Of a stretch of DNA of 11,775 nt, positions 1-8,047 are shown one piece after another. The position numbers and the translations under genes are program-made. This DNA is from Ochromonadaceae sp. CCMP2298 (lineage: Eukaryota > Sar > Synurophyceae > Ochromonadales > Ochromonadaceae), in assembly GCA_026770595.1 (NCBI GenBank), contig MU634510.1, positions 1 to 11,775 of the forward strand, written 5' to 3'. The notes beneath the pieces were generated by a model that made no database searches, was not told the DNA's origin, and saw nothing but the letters and a program-made list of their open reading frames with translations. The first letter of the stretch is position 1, and each line of letters begins with the position of its first letter.

Positions 1-102
1 GTTCCCCTATTGTGTGTTTTTTCGTGGGGGCTTAAGGCGAGCGAGGTATAGTTACATCATTGCCCCGTCAACTTTTTTTCTCTTGCAACAGTATAACACA
101 AA
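1..102. other. Leader region upstream of the replicase gene
   Basis: This short non-coding stretch precedes the replicase start. It has a pyrimidine-rich run ending in CTTTTTTTCTC about 20-35 nt before the ATG, a TATAG at 46-50, and GTATAACACAAA directly before the ATG. An in-frame TAA at 94-96 means the ATG at 103 is the first usable start. I see no open frame that looks like a real gene, and no inverted copy of this sequence at the other end of the window, so it is not an obvious terminal repeat. It presumably carries the early promoter; that is inference. Confidence 0.4.
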
Positions 103-3100
103 ATGCTATCCATCGACCTGTCATACAAGCAGAAGCATGCCAAGTTCGCCGCCGAACACCCCGGAGCTTACAACACGGTCGTCCCAGGTTCCCTCCCTTC
201 CGCCTTTGACTTGCGCACAACGAAATCGTTCAGGGGGCACATCCAGGACAGCAATGTCGAGAACCTCCCGGCCGTCCCCAAGCGGACCCAGCTCCTCCTC
301 GACGCGAAGGCTGCACTCCGGGCCCTCAAGATCTCGGGGAAAGCCCCTGAAAAAGTGTTCGCCTTCGTAGCCAAGAAGATCGCCGGCTCTCGCGCCGTCC
401 CCGTCGCTCAGCTCAGAGTGTATACAAGCCAATTGAACGGTGTCATTGGGGGGTCACTGGGACTCGACGCTATTTCTGCCAAGGGTTTCGCGCGTGCTAA
501 TCGCGTCTTCCGCGCAGAACAGGGACACGTGGTGATCAAGTGGACAGCGCAGGTTCTAGTTTCGGACGCGAGCAATAGACTCTCAACTCGTCATGTATCG
601 TCAGAATTTTTCAACGAGCTTCTCCGAGAACTAACCGTCTCCAACCCCAGTCCGGTCGCCGACGACGACGTGATGGGCCAAAGAGTGAAGATGGCGGCCG
701 TGGGTTTTCACAAGAACAGGATTGCGATGAACCTCGGTAGGGCCGACGAAAAGAGCATTCTCAAAACGTTCGCGAACAAATACACCCGCACTCTGGGGAA
801 GATGACCACTGACTCGACCATCAGTTACAAGGACTTCGGTTTGTTGATCGGGAGGATGTTTGCCTTGACCTTGTATGACACGTTCAGTGTGTATGAAGTC
901 ACGCGCTTGTCCATCATCTCCATCGATCGCAGCCGGGCCAAGCTCAACTACATCCCCCTCTTCGACACCTCCGATGTCCGTTCCCCCAATCCGCTCCGTT
1001 ACGCCCACCGCATGTTCTCATCCAGCATGGGGCCCCTCGCGTCCCCCACTGGCTACACGTGCGCCGTGCAGTGGCTGATCGACGAGCTGGGGGGGCACCA
1101 CCACGACCGAGCCCTCAATGCGTTCATCGACGGCTTCGACCATACTGTGAGGGGGACCACGGCCGACCAGATCTTAGCCTTCGTCCAGAGCCTCGGCGAC
1201 GTTTCCCTCCACCTCTACTCTTCCGCGGGGGGCCACACGGTCGCTCTCTACAAACCCGAGCAGTCGAGAGTGGCCTGTGTGGGCATCGTTATCGACAATC
1301 ACATCTGTCGTGTGTCCGACGCTGCTCATCGCAAGGGCATCCTCAAGACGGAGAGCATCCATAGTCTCCAGCTGCAGACCAGTGAATGGTTTGTCGATTA
1401 CACGAGGAACGTGGCAGTGGTGGCCGACGCTGACGAGATCGACGGCCTCAATGACTCCATCCAGACCGTGCTCATCGACGACCCGAAGGCTGACATGTGT
1501 TCTCTGATTCATAGCGTGATGAAGCGGACTGGTCTTAGAGTCGATGAAATCAAGATCCACAAGAAGCAAGGGGTCTTGGCCTTCCGCTGCCCCCAGACCG
1601 GCCGAGTATACGAGAAGAGCGCCGATCCCCTCGCTCGCCAGGCCCTTCTCGCCAGGCTCCCCCCTACCTACAGTACCTGGGCGAACCAATCGTACAGCAC
1701 CATCGCCGGACTCGTGTACTCGGAAATCATGGGTCACACCACCCATCAATTCCACAGCGAGTTTGGGGTGGCCATCCACACTCTCTTCGATCAGTCACCG
1801 TGTAACGCGTTGATGAACGACCTCTCCACCTCGCGCACGAAACTGAAGGACCTAGTGACCATTGATGTCGTACGCGAGTATACTTCTATCCTCCACGAGC
1901 GCACCGATCTCTGGAACATCATCAGCGCCTTTTCCAATCTAAAGGCATGGACCTACATCAACGACGAAGACCTCTTACCGGGTGAATATCATATTGCTCG
2001 CCCCTTCCATCTGGGGTCACTGGGTGGTTTTTCGGCTGGAGTCCGCCCACTCGAGTTCGTGAAGTACTTGGTTGCGGAAGGCATCGTCGAGTGGTCCGAC
2101 GTGACTCACCGCCTCCTCGCAGACACGACCCTGCCCGCTGACCACTTCAAGCAGCTCGTGGCTCGCATCTACACCGACCACATGTTCGAAGAGGGGGACA
2201 GAAAGCAGCTCATCAATCACTTCATCGGTAGCTGGGGCCCCAGACACACTCGTTCCGTCAAGGCGGTTGTTTGCGAGACTTACGACTTCTGCGCTGCAAC
2301 CGTTGTCGCTGAGGAAGCGAAGGGAAGAGTCTGCACCATCGACCACATCGCCAATGACATCGATGACGGCCTCTACTTCATCGAGTCGGAATCCACCACC
2401 CCCAAGACCCACTCCGCCCTCCCGATGCACAGGCAAGTGATCTGTCAAACGTACATTCGGTTGCACACACTGTCAAAGGAGCTACTGGCTGCCAACCCAG
2501 GATCGGAAGTCGTATCGTACAACACCGACGCTCTGACCATCCGCATCGTTTCGCCCTTCGTCGCGCCGGCCAACATTATCCAAAGGGGTACCCAGAAGGA
2601 ACTGGAGCACATCGGGTCACTCCAGATCGAGGCCACACACATCCACCAGAAGGCCAGCCGCCCCTTCAACGAGGAATGCTGGCAGCCGAGCCCCGTCCCC
2701 GCCTGGACCGTGACCGACGAATGCGACGTGGACCCGACCGCCTTCTGCAAGGGTCCCCAGTCGGTGCTCGTGACGGGTGCGGCGGGTACCGGCAAGTCAT
2801 ACCTTCTCCGGAGTCTGGCCGAAGAGGGGATGTTGGGGTTGACTTTCACGAACCAAGCAGTGGACAACATGAAGAAGAACAAGGTCGCCGACAGCCACAC
2901 CTTTGACAGCTTCTTTCAGACGGCGGGGGGGGCTCCATCGGCCTCTGCCATCCACAAGGCCTCTCACTACAAGACGATCGTGGTGGACGAAGCGTTCGCC
3001 TGTAGCCCTGATCACCTCCTCCTGGTATACCGTGCCAGAGATCTCGCAATAGTGCAACGAAGGACCCCACCCAGATGCATTTTCCTCGGCGACCCAGACC

Positions 3101-4308
3101 AGTGCCTACCCGTGACGAACCACAAGATGTACGAATACCTGGCCACGGACTTCTTCCGCACGCTCTGTGACTCGCGTAGGCTGGTGCTCAACTACAAGGA
3201 AGCCTCCTCCCGATACGACACCACTCTCCACAACGTCCTTCAGTCACTCCTCAAGACCGGGCGCCTTCCTGCCGACCTATGCGAGGGCAAGCGATTCCGC
3301 CCCGAGCTCGACATGTCTCTGGCCCTCTTCAATATGGGAGGTGCCAAAACGGTCGAACGGATTAACAAGGCGAAGTTCGTGGGTTTTGTCCCTGGCACCC
3401 CAGTCGTGTCCAACGAGTGCATCCCTGGACTAGAGGTGTTCACTTCTCAGCTCTTCCGGGTCACGGCGGCCACAGATGAAGGAGTGACCCTTCTCAGTCT
3501 GGATGGCAAAGTGGTTGAAGTGCCAACCGCGGACCTCAAGCGATTCGGGCCCGCCTATTCGGTGACAATGATCAAGGCTCAGGGTGGGACATGGAGATTC
3601 GAGTACTCGGTGGCCGACGTGGGCGCCATGCAGCTGCGTCATCTGTACACCGCCCTTTCCCGTGCCACGAAATGGAGCGACGTGCATTTCGACTTCGAGA
3701 GCGTCCGACACAAGACTTTCAAGAACAAAACCATCAAGGTAGGACCCTCACCGCATAAGATCGATCTGAAGGACGAAGCGTACCGCCATACCGAGATTTA
3801 CAGCATCAATGACATCAAGGGGGACGTCATTTACATCGGACACACAACGGCGGGCATCACGGCGCGGTTCGCGAGCCATACCGACGTCGACGATTACACC
3901 AGCGAAGGCATGAAGGTAAAGCAATACATACGCCTACATCCCGGGGAATGCACCATCCACCTGATCCAGCGTTTGGCATGCGCGAATCTCAAGGCCGCGA
4001 CGAAAGCGGAGACTGCGTACATCGCCCTCCACGTGGGTTACGGCTGTTCGCTGCTGAATACACGCCAGATGCCCAAGAAGAAGGCGGCGCGCGTCACGCT
4101 CATCGACGTGCACAAAGTTCTGGCTAGTGTATCCATGAAACCCACGACCTGGACCGACAACGGCACTCGTCTTCGCGTCACCGCCTTTTGTCCCGATCGG
4201 AAGAAGATGGTACGTACCGAGTATCGTTATGGAGGCCGCAAGACGCGCGAGCAAGCGGTGTTCAAGGCGCAATGCTACACCCCCGAGATCGATTTTGTTG
4301 TGGCATAG
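103..4308 (+). CDS. Replication fusion protein: divergent PolB-like palm, SF1 helicase and GIY-YIG nuclease
   Basis: 1401 residues, probably the element's replicase. The first 300 residues are unassigned. Around 317-400 (Cys320, then N399-H400) it resembles the region preceding the polymerase core in replicases of related elements. Polymerase-like motifs follow: motif A at 587-597 (Asp588, Y593-T-S), motif B with K701, N705 and G709, and motif C as Y806-N-T-D809. The second Asp of DTD is kept and the first is Asn. The helicase has Walker A 892-899 (Lys898), Walker B D962-E963, motif III GDPDQ 996-1000, a KAQGGT motif at 1158-1163 and YTALSRA 1182-1188, as in Pif1/RecD-type SF1 enzymes. A GIY-YIG nuclease follows: EIY 1231-1233, YIG 1244-1246, Arg1255, His1259, Glu1303. 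The last 70 residues are basic and may bind DNA. An in-frame stop at 94-96 fixes the start. Domain order is seen; whether the polymerase is active is unknown. Confidence 0.85.
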   Translation: MLSIDLSYKQKHAKFAAEHPGAYNTVVPGSLPSAFDLRTTKSFRGHIQDSNVENLPAVPKRTQLLLDAKAALRALKISGKAPEKVFAFVAKKIAGSRAVPVAQLRVYTSQLNGVIGGSLGLDAISAKGFARANRVFRAEQGHVVIKWTAQVLVSDASNRLSTRHVSSEFFNELLRELTVSNPSPVADDDVMGQRVKMAAVGFHKNRIAMNLGRADEKSILKTFANKYTRTLGKMTTDSTISYKDFGLLIGRMFALTLYDTFSVYEVTRLSIISIDRSRAKLNYIPLFDTSDVRSPNPLRYAHRMFSSSMGPLASPTGYTCAVQWLIDELGGHHHDRALNAFIDGFDHTVRGTTADQILAFVQSLGDVSLHLYSSAGGHTVALYKPEQSRVACVGIVIDNHICRVSDAAHRKGILKTESIHSLQLQTSEWFVDYTRNVAVVADADEIDGLNDSIQTVLIDDPKADMCSLIHSVMKRTGLRVDEIKIHKKQGVLAFRCPQTGRVYEKSADPLARQALLARLPPTYSTWANQSYSTIAGLVYSEIMGHTTHQFHSEFGVAIHTLFDQSPCNALMNDLSTSRTKLKDLVTIDVVREYTSILHERTDLWNIISAFSNLKAWTYINDEDLLPGEYHIARPFHLGSLGGFSAGVRPLEFVKYLVAEGIVEWSDVTHRLLADTTLPADHFKQLVARIYTDHMFEEGDRKQLINHFIGSWGPRHTRSVKAVVCETYDFCAATVVAEEAKGRVCTIDHIANDIDDGLYFIESESTTPKTHSALPMHRQVICQTYIRLHTLSKELLAANPGSEVVSYNTDALTIRIVSPFVAPANIIQRGTQKELEHIGSLQIEATHIHQKASRPFNEECWQPSPVPAWTVTDECDVDPTAFCKGPQSVLVTGAAGTGKSYLLRSLAEEGMLGLTFTNQAVDNMKKNKVADSHTFDSFFQTAGGAPSASAIHKASHYKTIVVDEAFACSPDHLLLVYRARDLAIVQRRTPPRCIFLGDPDQCLPVTNHKMYEYLATDFFRTLCDSRRLVLNYKEASSRYDTTLHNVLQSLLKTGRLPADLCEGKRFRPELDMSLALFNMGGAKTVERINKAKFVGFVPGTPVVSNECIPGLEVFTSQLFRVTAATDEGVTLLSLDGKVVEVPTADLKRFGPAYSVTMIKAQGGTWRFEYSVADVGAMQLRHLYTALSRATKWSDVHFDFESVRHKTFKNKTIKVGPSPHKIDLKDEAYRHTEIYSINDIKGDVIYIGHTTAGITARFASHTDVDDYTSEGMKVKQYIRLHPGECTIHLIQRLACANLKAATKAETAYIALHVGYGCSLLNTRQMPKKKAARVTLIDVHKVLASVSMKPTTWTDNGTRLRVTAFCPDRKKMVRTEYRYGGRKTREQAVFKAQCYTPEIDFVVA

Positions 4309-4313
4309 AGTAA

Positions 4314-5504
4314 ATGGGAAAGAAATTAGAGCCAAAAGTCATCACCGAGTCCGAGCGAGCTGCCGTCAATCAAACGTTTGCAAGGACATTGACCGGGGCT
4401 ACGAAGGTCTGGGAGAAGATGCGCGAGGAGGCATTGCGCGACGGAAGGGCCCCACTCACGCTGAAACAGGTCACTGAGGTCTTGAAGGAGTCGCCAGTGT
4501 ACGTTCAGACGGCACCGCCCCCGAGAGAGAGCAAAGTGGTGTACCAGAGCATCGTGGCCAGCGAGAATCTGCGCAGCGTTCAGTACGACTTATTCTTCCC
4601 GGCACGGACGAAGGTGCCTGCTTGGCTTTCCGCGGTCGACGTTCATAGTCGTAAAGCTTGGATTGTCCCCATGGCCTCCAGCAACTCAAAACGACGTACG
4701 GGGCCTCAGATCATGGCCGCGATGGAGACGGTAACGAAGGATATGGATGGTGTACCCCAGAACATCAACGCCGACCAGGAGTTCAATCGACAACCCATGC
4801 TCGATTGGTACAAGGAGAACAAGATCGTGACCCATTTTTCGGAGCCGACTCAGCTGCATAAAAACGCCGTAGTTGAACGATTACACAAGACAATCAAACA
4901 ACTGGCCCTCAGATACTGGACTGCCCTTGAAACGAAGCACGACTTATCGACAAAGGAAATGGCCATGCTGATCGACACTTATAACGAGACCAGACACGGG
5001 ACCACTGGGCGCACCCCGGACCAGATGTGGGACGGGGCGATGTCTCAGCAGCGGGTGACCACGAAGGGGGCTGCGACCGCGACGACTTTCCAGTACAGAG
5101 TTGGTCAAAGGGTGCGCACGCTGGCCAAGAAGCGGCCGTATGGAGGGGATGCTTCCCAGGCCACGTGGAGCAACCGGGAGTACTTGATCGAGAGCATCGA
5201 AGGAAACCGCATCACGTTACAGACGCTCCAGGGCGAAACACTGGGACAGACCTACGCCCCCTATCAACTCAAATTCAGCTCTGACGCCGCGGTCGCCCCC
5301 GAAGACACACGCGCCGACAAGAACGCCGAAGCACGGGAGGCGGCGGATTCGAAACGGAAAGGGAAAGCGGTGGGCGCGAGGATGCTGGCGAAATCGGGGG
5401 TGGCCGACAAGGATGTCAGTCTGCGCGGACCCATCTCGACGCGCCGGGGGAAGCGGGCTGCAACGTCCACTTCCGCACGGGCTGCTTACATTGCGTCAGA
5501 GTGA
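4314..5504 (+). CDS. Retroviral-type (rve) DDE integrase
   Basis: 396 residues. It should insert the element's DNA into the host chromosome by strand transfer, as Polinton/Maverick integrases do. The catalytic core shows Asp92 (in QYD), Asp154 (in NADQEF) and Glu188 (in VVERLHK), giving D-x61-D-x33-E, slightly shorter than the usual D-x35-E. A typical post-core motif with H228, T231, P235 and W239 follows. Residues about 259-325 fit the SH3-like C-terminal DNA-binding domain (F-x-VG-x-x-VR, then WS-x-x-x-YLI). No N-terminal HHCC zinc finger is visible. The last 70 residues are rich in Lys, Arg and Ala, plausibly for nuclear entry or DNA contact, and no chromodomain is apparent. The in-frame TAA at 4311-4313 makes this ATG the first possible start. 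Only 5 nt separate it from the replicase stop, so it probably shares a transcript with the replicase. Family assignment is strong; integration activity is inferred. Confidence 0.86.
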   Translation: MGKKLEPKVITESERAAVNQTFARTLTGATKVWEKMREEALRDGRAPLTLKQVTEVLKESPVYVQTAPPPRESKVVYQSIVASENLRSVQYDLFFPARTKVPAWLSAVDVHSRKAWIVPMASSNSKRRTGPQIMAAMETVTKDMDGVPQNINADQEFNRQPMLDWYKENKIVTHFSEPTQLHKNAVVERLHKTIKQLALRYWTALETKHDLSTKEMAMLIDTYNETRHGTTGRTPDQMWDGAMSQQRVTTKGAATATTFQYRVGQRVRTLAKKRPYGGDASQATWSNREYLIESIEGNRITLQTLQGETLGQTYAPYQLKFSSDAAVAPEDTRADKNAEAREAADSKRKGKAVGARMLAKSGVADKDVSLRGPISTRRGKRAATSTSARAAYIASE

Positions 5505-5556
5505 GATCCTACGTCGGCGCTTAAACAGAATTAAAATCTAACCCCCTATAGCAAAC
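5505..5556. other. Short intergenic region with possible polyadenylation signal
   Basis: This 52-nt gap separates the integrase from the zinc-ribbon gene. It contains AGAATTAAAATC near 5527-5538, whose ATTAAA is a common variant polyadenylation hexamer, followed by TATAGCAA next to the downstream start. A transcript end and a new start here are plausible but not shown. Confidence 0.3.
5547..5554 (+). promoter_or_regulatory. TATAGCAA element before the zinc-ribbon gene
   Basis: The octamer TATAGCAA ends 2 nt before the ATG at 5557. The same octamer occurs on the minus strand 6 nt before the fibre gene start (10082 to 10075). The shared sequence and position suggest a promoter or initiator element; no experimental support. 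Confidence 0.4.
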
Positions 5557-5997
5557 ATGTGCACACACTCCAGCGACCCGCAATTCGTCGACGGCAATCT
5601 CGTCTGTACCCAGTGTGGTTCGGTCATTTCAGTCGGTCAACTCGTATATGAAGGCGATTCGCACGCCCCTCTCCGCGTCTCTGCTCGGCCCACCCACGGA
5701 CCCCGGTACGACAGGTCAAGGTATTTCATGAAGTGGGTCAAGAAACACAGGACCCTCCCTACAAACGAAGATTATGCCACAGTCGTCGCTTGGTACCGTC
5801 GATTCAGCAGTCATTTCAACCGAACGACCTGTGTAGTCACTGAACGAAAGTACATCCCAAGTAGCTGTTTCCTCTTCGAACGGATCTGCGTCGACCTGAT
5901 GGGACTCGACGAAGTGGCCCCCTGTGTCATCAAGAATCCGGCGGTCACCGAAACATACACGGGCTGGTGGTCAGAATTTTTGTTTTCATTAGGGTAA
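5557..5997 (+). CDS. Zinc-ribbon protein, possible VLTF3-like late transcription factor
   Basis: 146 residues. The N-terminus holds a zinc ribbon of TFIIB style: Cys2 and His4 as the first pair, then C17-T-Q-C20-G. The middle (about residues 49-56) has a Y-D-R-S-x-Y-F-M pattern, and a later hydrophobic block with SSCFLFERIC and a closing T-x-x-W-W. These resemble, loosely, the Y-x-R-x-x-H-F and leucine-rich blocks of poxvirus A2L/VLTF3-like late transcription factors, which several PLVs encode. That link is from pattern memory only; a plain TFIIB-like protein or an unrelated zinc protein remains possible. Its place just before the capsid genes, each preceded by a shared GGTAAG-type element, fits a late-expression switch. 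Its stop codon TAA (5995-5997) lies inside the GGTAAG of the MCP gene. Confidence 0.5.
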   Translation: MCTHSSDPQFVDGNLVCTQCGSVISVGQLVYEGDSHAPLRVSARPTHGPRYDRSRYFMKWVKKHRTLPTNEDYATVVAWYRRFSSHFNRTTCVVTERKYIPSSCFLFERICVDLMGLDEVAPCVIKNPAVTETYTGWWSEFLFSLG

Positions 5998-5998
5998 G
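5993..5998 (+). promoter_or_regulatory. GGTAAG element before the MCP gene
   Basis: GGTAAG followed by CAAGCAACAACACC, 14 nt before the ATG at 6013. The upstream gene's TAA stop is part of the element. It belongs to a five-member set preceding all plus-strand genes of the structural block. Confidence 0.55.
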
Positions 5999-6012
5999 CA
6001 AGCAACAACACC

Positions 6013-7338
6013 ATGGACTTCACAGCCGTCATGCCTAGTGAAGTGTCGTACCCAGCGATTTCGTCTCTCGCTGATTGCAAAAGGACCACTTTGACTCTGA
6101 ACAGCGAATCGGGGACCTCCTTTACACAGCCGGGCCAGGTCATACGTTTTACGGTCCCCAGTTTCGCCGGATCGTTCGTTGATTTCAGTAATGCGTCCAT
6201 CGTCGGCATGATCCGGTTTACGGGGGTAGGGGTGCTCGCAAGGCCGTTCGCTCTCTTGGGCAACGGGATGAGTTTATTTGACAATGTGACCACGAGCATA
6301 GCCGGGAGTCAGATCGAGAATCTCCAGCACCCCTCCCTTTTTCTGCAACAGAATCACGAGTTGTTTAGCAGTACCGCCGAGCTGTTCGGACAGGCTAATC
6401 AATTGCTCTTGGACACAACGATTAATAACGCAGGGGGAGTCGTGGGGCGCATATTCAATGGCGCAACAGGCCCCGGACCACTCGCCTCATCCTTCGCGCT
6501 GCCCCTGCTTGGGTGCCTAGGTGACATGCATCAGTATATGCCCTCGATTTCTGAGGTAACTATCGAACTGACCATCGCGGACATCATTGGACGCAAGATC
6601 ATCGACCTCATCCCAGTGACACCCTCCCTCCCGACCGGTTTCGTCTTAAGCGAGATGGCTCTCGTGGTCGACGTCATTAGGTTCACGGACACCTCGTACT
6701 TTAATCAGGTAACCTCCGGCCCCATCAGCATCAGAACGTCGACGAATCTGTACAATTCCGCCCCCCTAGCCCCCCTGAGCAACGGAATTGTGGACATCAA
6801 CATCCTCAGCCGGTGCATGAGTGCCAAAAGAATGATGTTTCGATTTTCAAGCTTTAACGATGCATTGACCGGTATCTACGGTAGCTCGAACCCCAATAGT
6901 CGGTCGGCGCAACTCTTCGTGGGCGTTGATTCCTTTCCGAATGTCCCGATCCGAACCTCCTTGCCAGCTGTCGTCAAATTTTACCAAGCGCGAGCCACAG
7001 GTTCAGTCTCCTCCCACGCACACCCGGGCAGCGTCGTCTATACCCAATTCTGTGTTCGAAATGTCCCCGACGCCATGCATACAGTGACCGCCGTGCCAAC
7101 CACTCTTTTAACTCGAGTGAACACATCTTCGTGGTCACTCGTCATCGATATGGAGTCGCTCACCTCATCCAAACAGGATCTGTGGACGGGCACCTCTATC
7201 CAGGCATCCAGTGCGGCCTTCCTCCGACTCGAGATCGTCGATGCTCTTGCCTGCCCCATGACCGCCCACTGCATGACGGTGTGCGATGCCGTCATCTCAC
7301 TGGACCCCGTCTCCGGCACGGCTAAGTTGATCTACTAA
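6013..7338 (+). CDS. Probable major capsid protein (double jelly-roll)
   Basis: 441 residues, within the usual size range of PLV and adintovirus MCPs, which form the trimeric capsomers of icosahedral particles. The N-terminal part reads like the first jelly roll of these proteins: a beta-rich run, then P49-S-F-A-G-S-F-V-D-F-S59 (the 'SFxDxS' region found in many double-jelly-roll MCPs) and a segment with S87-L-F-D-N and S99-Q-I-E-N. The rest is beta-strand rich with few charges, many Ser/Thr/Asn and Gly-Pro turns, and no membrane segment. The ATG has a strong eukaryotic context (CACCATGG) and sits 14 nt after a GGTAAG element. The 3' end overlaps the convergent penton-like gene by 42 nt. The assignment rests on size, composition, these short motifs and position next to penton-like and ATPase genes; a structure prediction would settle it. 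Confidence 0.7.
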   Translation: MDFTAVMPSEVSYPAISSLADCKRTTLTLNSESGTSFTQPGQVIRFTVPSFAGSFVDFSNASIVGMIRFTGVGVLARPFALLGNGMSLFDNVTTSIAGSQIENLQHPSLFLQQNHELFSSTAELFGQANQLLLDTTINNAGGVVGRIFNGATGPGPLASSFALPLLGCLGDMHQYMPSISEVTIELTIADIIGRKIIDLIPVTPSLPTGFVLSEMALVVDVIRFTDTSYFNQVTSGPISIRTSTNLYNSAPLAPLSNGIVDINILSRCMSAKRMMFRFSSFNDALTGIYGSSNPNSRSAQLFVGVDSFPNVPIRTSLPAVVKFYQARATGSVSSHAHPGSVVYTQFCVRNVPDAMHTVTAVPTTLLTRVNTSSWSLVIDMESLTSSKQDLWTGTSIQASSAAFLRLEIVDALACPMTAHCMTVCDAVISLDPVSGTAKLIY

Positions 7339-8013
7339 AGAGGCGGTCTTGTAATAGAGGACCAATTTCCACCCCACCCCTCTGAAGTCGAGAAGATCAC
7401 CCCTGTCATCAATGAGTTCCAAATCGATCCGGTGCAGGTCGTGCGCGTTCTCGATGTGGCTCCATTCGTCCGACTCGTAAAAAATGGGCTCGTAGGAGGG
7501 TGCCTTTACGTCGATACTCGCCAGGGTGTTTTGACTGGAGTCCCGCGATGAGAAATTCGATGTGATGATATTGGTCACCCTTACGTTGATCGAACCAGTG
7601 AAAATCATGTTGGCAGGTCGGGCAAAAACGCCACCGCTGAAGCCCATGACGGTCCCCAGAGTCCCGCTAACAGCCCCGACGACTCCCCCGAATAGCCCCG
7701 TAGCGGAATCGAATTTGAGACCGGTCAAGGGTCCAGTCGCCGCCGCCAGAATCGCGGTCAGTAAACTCTGGGCTGTGTAGACCCCCGCGGCAACAGTTAC
7801 GATGACGCCGCCCGCGCTGATCGTGTTGTTTGCGGCGTTCACATTAGCCCAGGAGTGCAAAAATCGTGCAGTGGCGACGCGGAGGTAACCCATTTTCGAC
7901 AAGGTATAATCGTGCAGGTGCAATCCTTTGAGGTCAAACGAGACGGACGACAATTTCGAGCCGTTGCGCTGACTCGCGGCGTCCGGGGTGAGGAAGAGCA
8001 TGTGAGTCGACAT
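7297..8013 (-). CDS. Probable penton-type minor capsid protein
   Basis: 238 residues from the ATG at 8013. It follows the pattern of minor capsid/penton proteins of polintons and relatives, which fill the icosahedral vertices. A beta-rich start is followed by V72-T-V-A-A-G-V-Y-T80 (the 'G-x-Y-t' motif), then a Gly/Ala-rich stretch 106-131 ending in M123-G-F-S-G (the 'LGF' motif), and the diagnostic closing block I196-D-L-E-L-I-D-D-R-G205 ... F210-R-G-V-G-W215-K-L-V-L. The frame is open further upstream to 8109, but using the ATG at 8088 would overlap the divergent neighbour. The ATG at 8013 leaves a 34-nt shared intergenic region and is preceded by a purine-rich GCGAAAGAAGAA. A 16-residue tail after the conserved block runs into the 3' end of the MCP gene on the opposite strand. 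No GGTAAG element precedes it. Confidence 0.62.
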   Translation of the reverse strand: MSTHMLFLTPDAASQRNGSKLSSVSFDLKGLHLHDYTLSKMGYLRVATARFLHSWANVNAANNTISAGGVIVTVAAGVYTAQSLLTAILAAATGPLTGLKFDSATGLFGGVVGAVSGTLGTVMGFSGGVFARPANMIFTGSINVRVTNIITSNFSSRDSSQNTLASIDVKAPSYEPIFYESDEWSHIENAHDLHRIDLELIDDRGDLLDFRGVGWKLVLYYKTASLVDQLSRAGDGVQ

Positions 8014-8029
8014 TTCTTCTTTCGCGTTT

Positions 8030-8035
8030 GGTAAG
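8030..8035 (+). promoter_or_regulatory. GGTAAG element before the small capsid-associated candidate
   Basis: GGTAAG followed by AACACAACATCG, 12 nt before the ATG at 8048. It lies in a 34-nt divergent intergenic region shared with the penton-like gene on the other strand. Confidence 0.55.
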
Positions 8036-8047
8036 AACACAACATCG

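Noticed and set aside
1174-1779. A 201-codon open frame on the minus strand inside the replicase gene
   Set aside because: It lies opposite a well-supported coding frame with clear domains. Long antisense frames are expected in GC-rich genes, and its composition resembles no protein family.
4229-4477. A separate 82-codon plus-strand frame bridging replicase and integrase
   Set aside because: It is a shadow of both genes in another frame, with Arg-rich, unpatterned sequence and no start signal.
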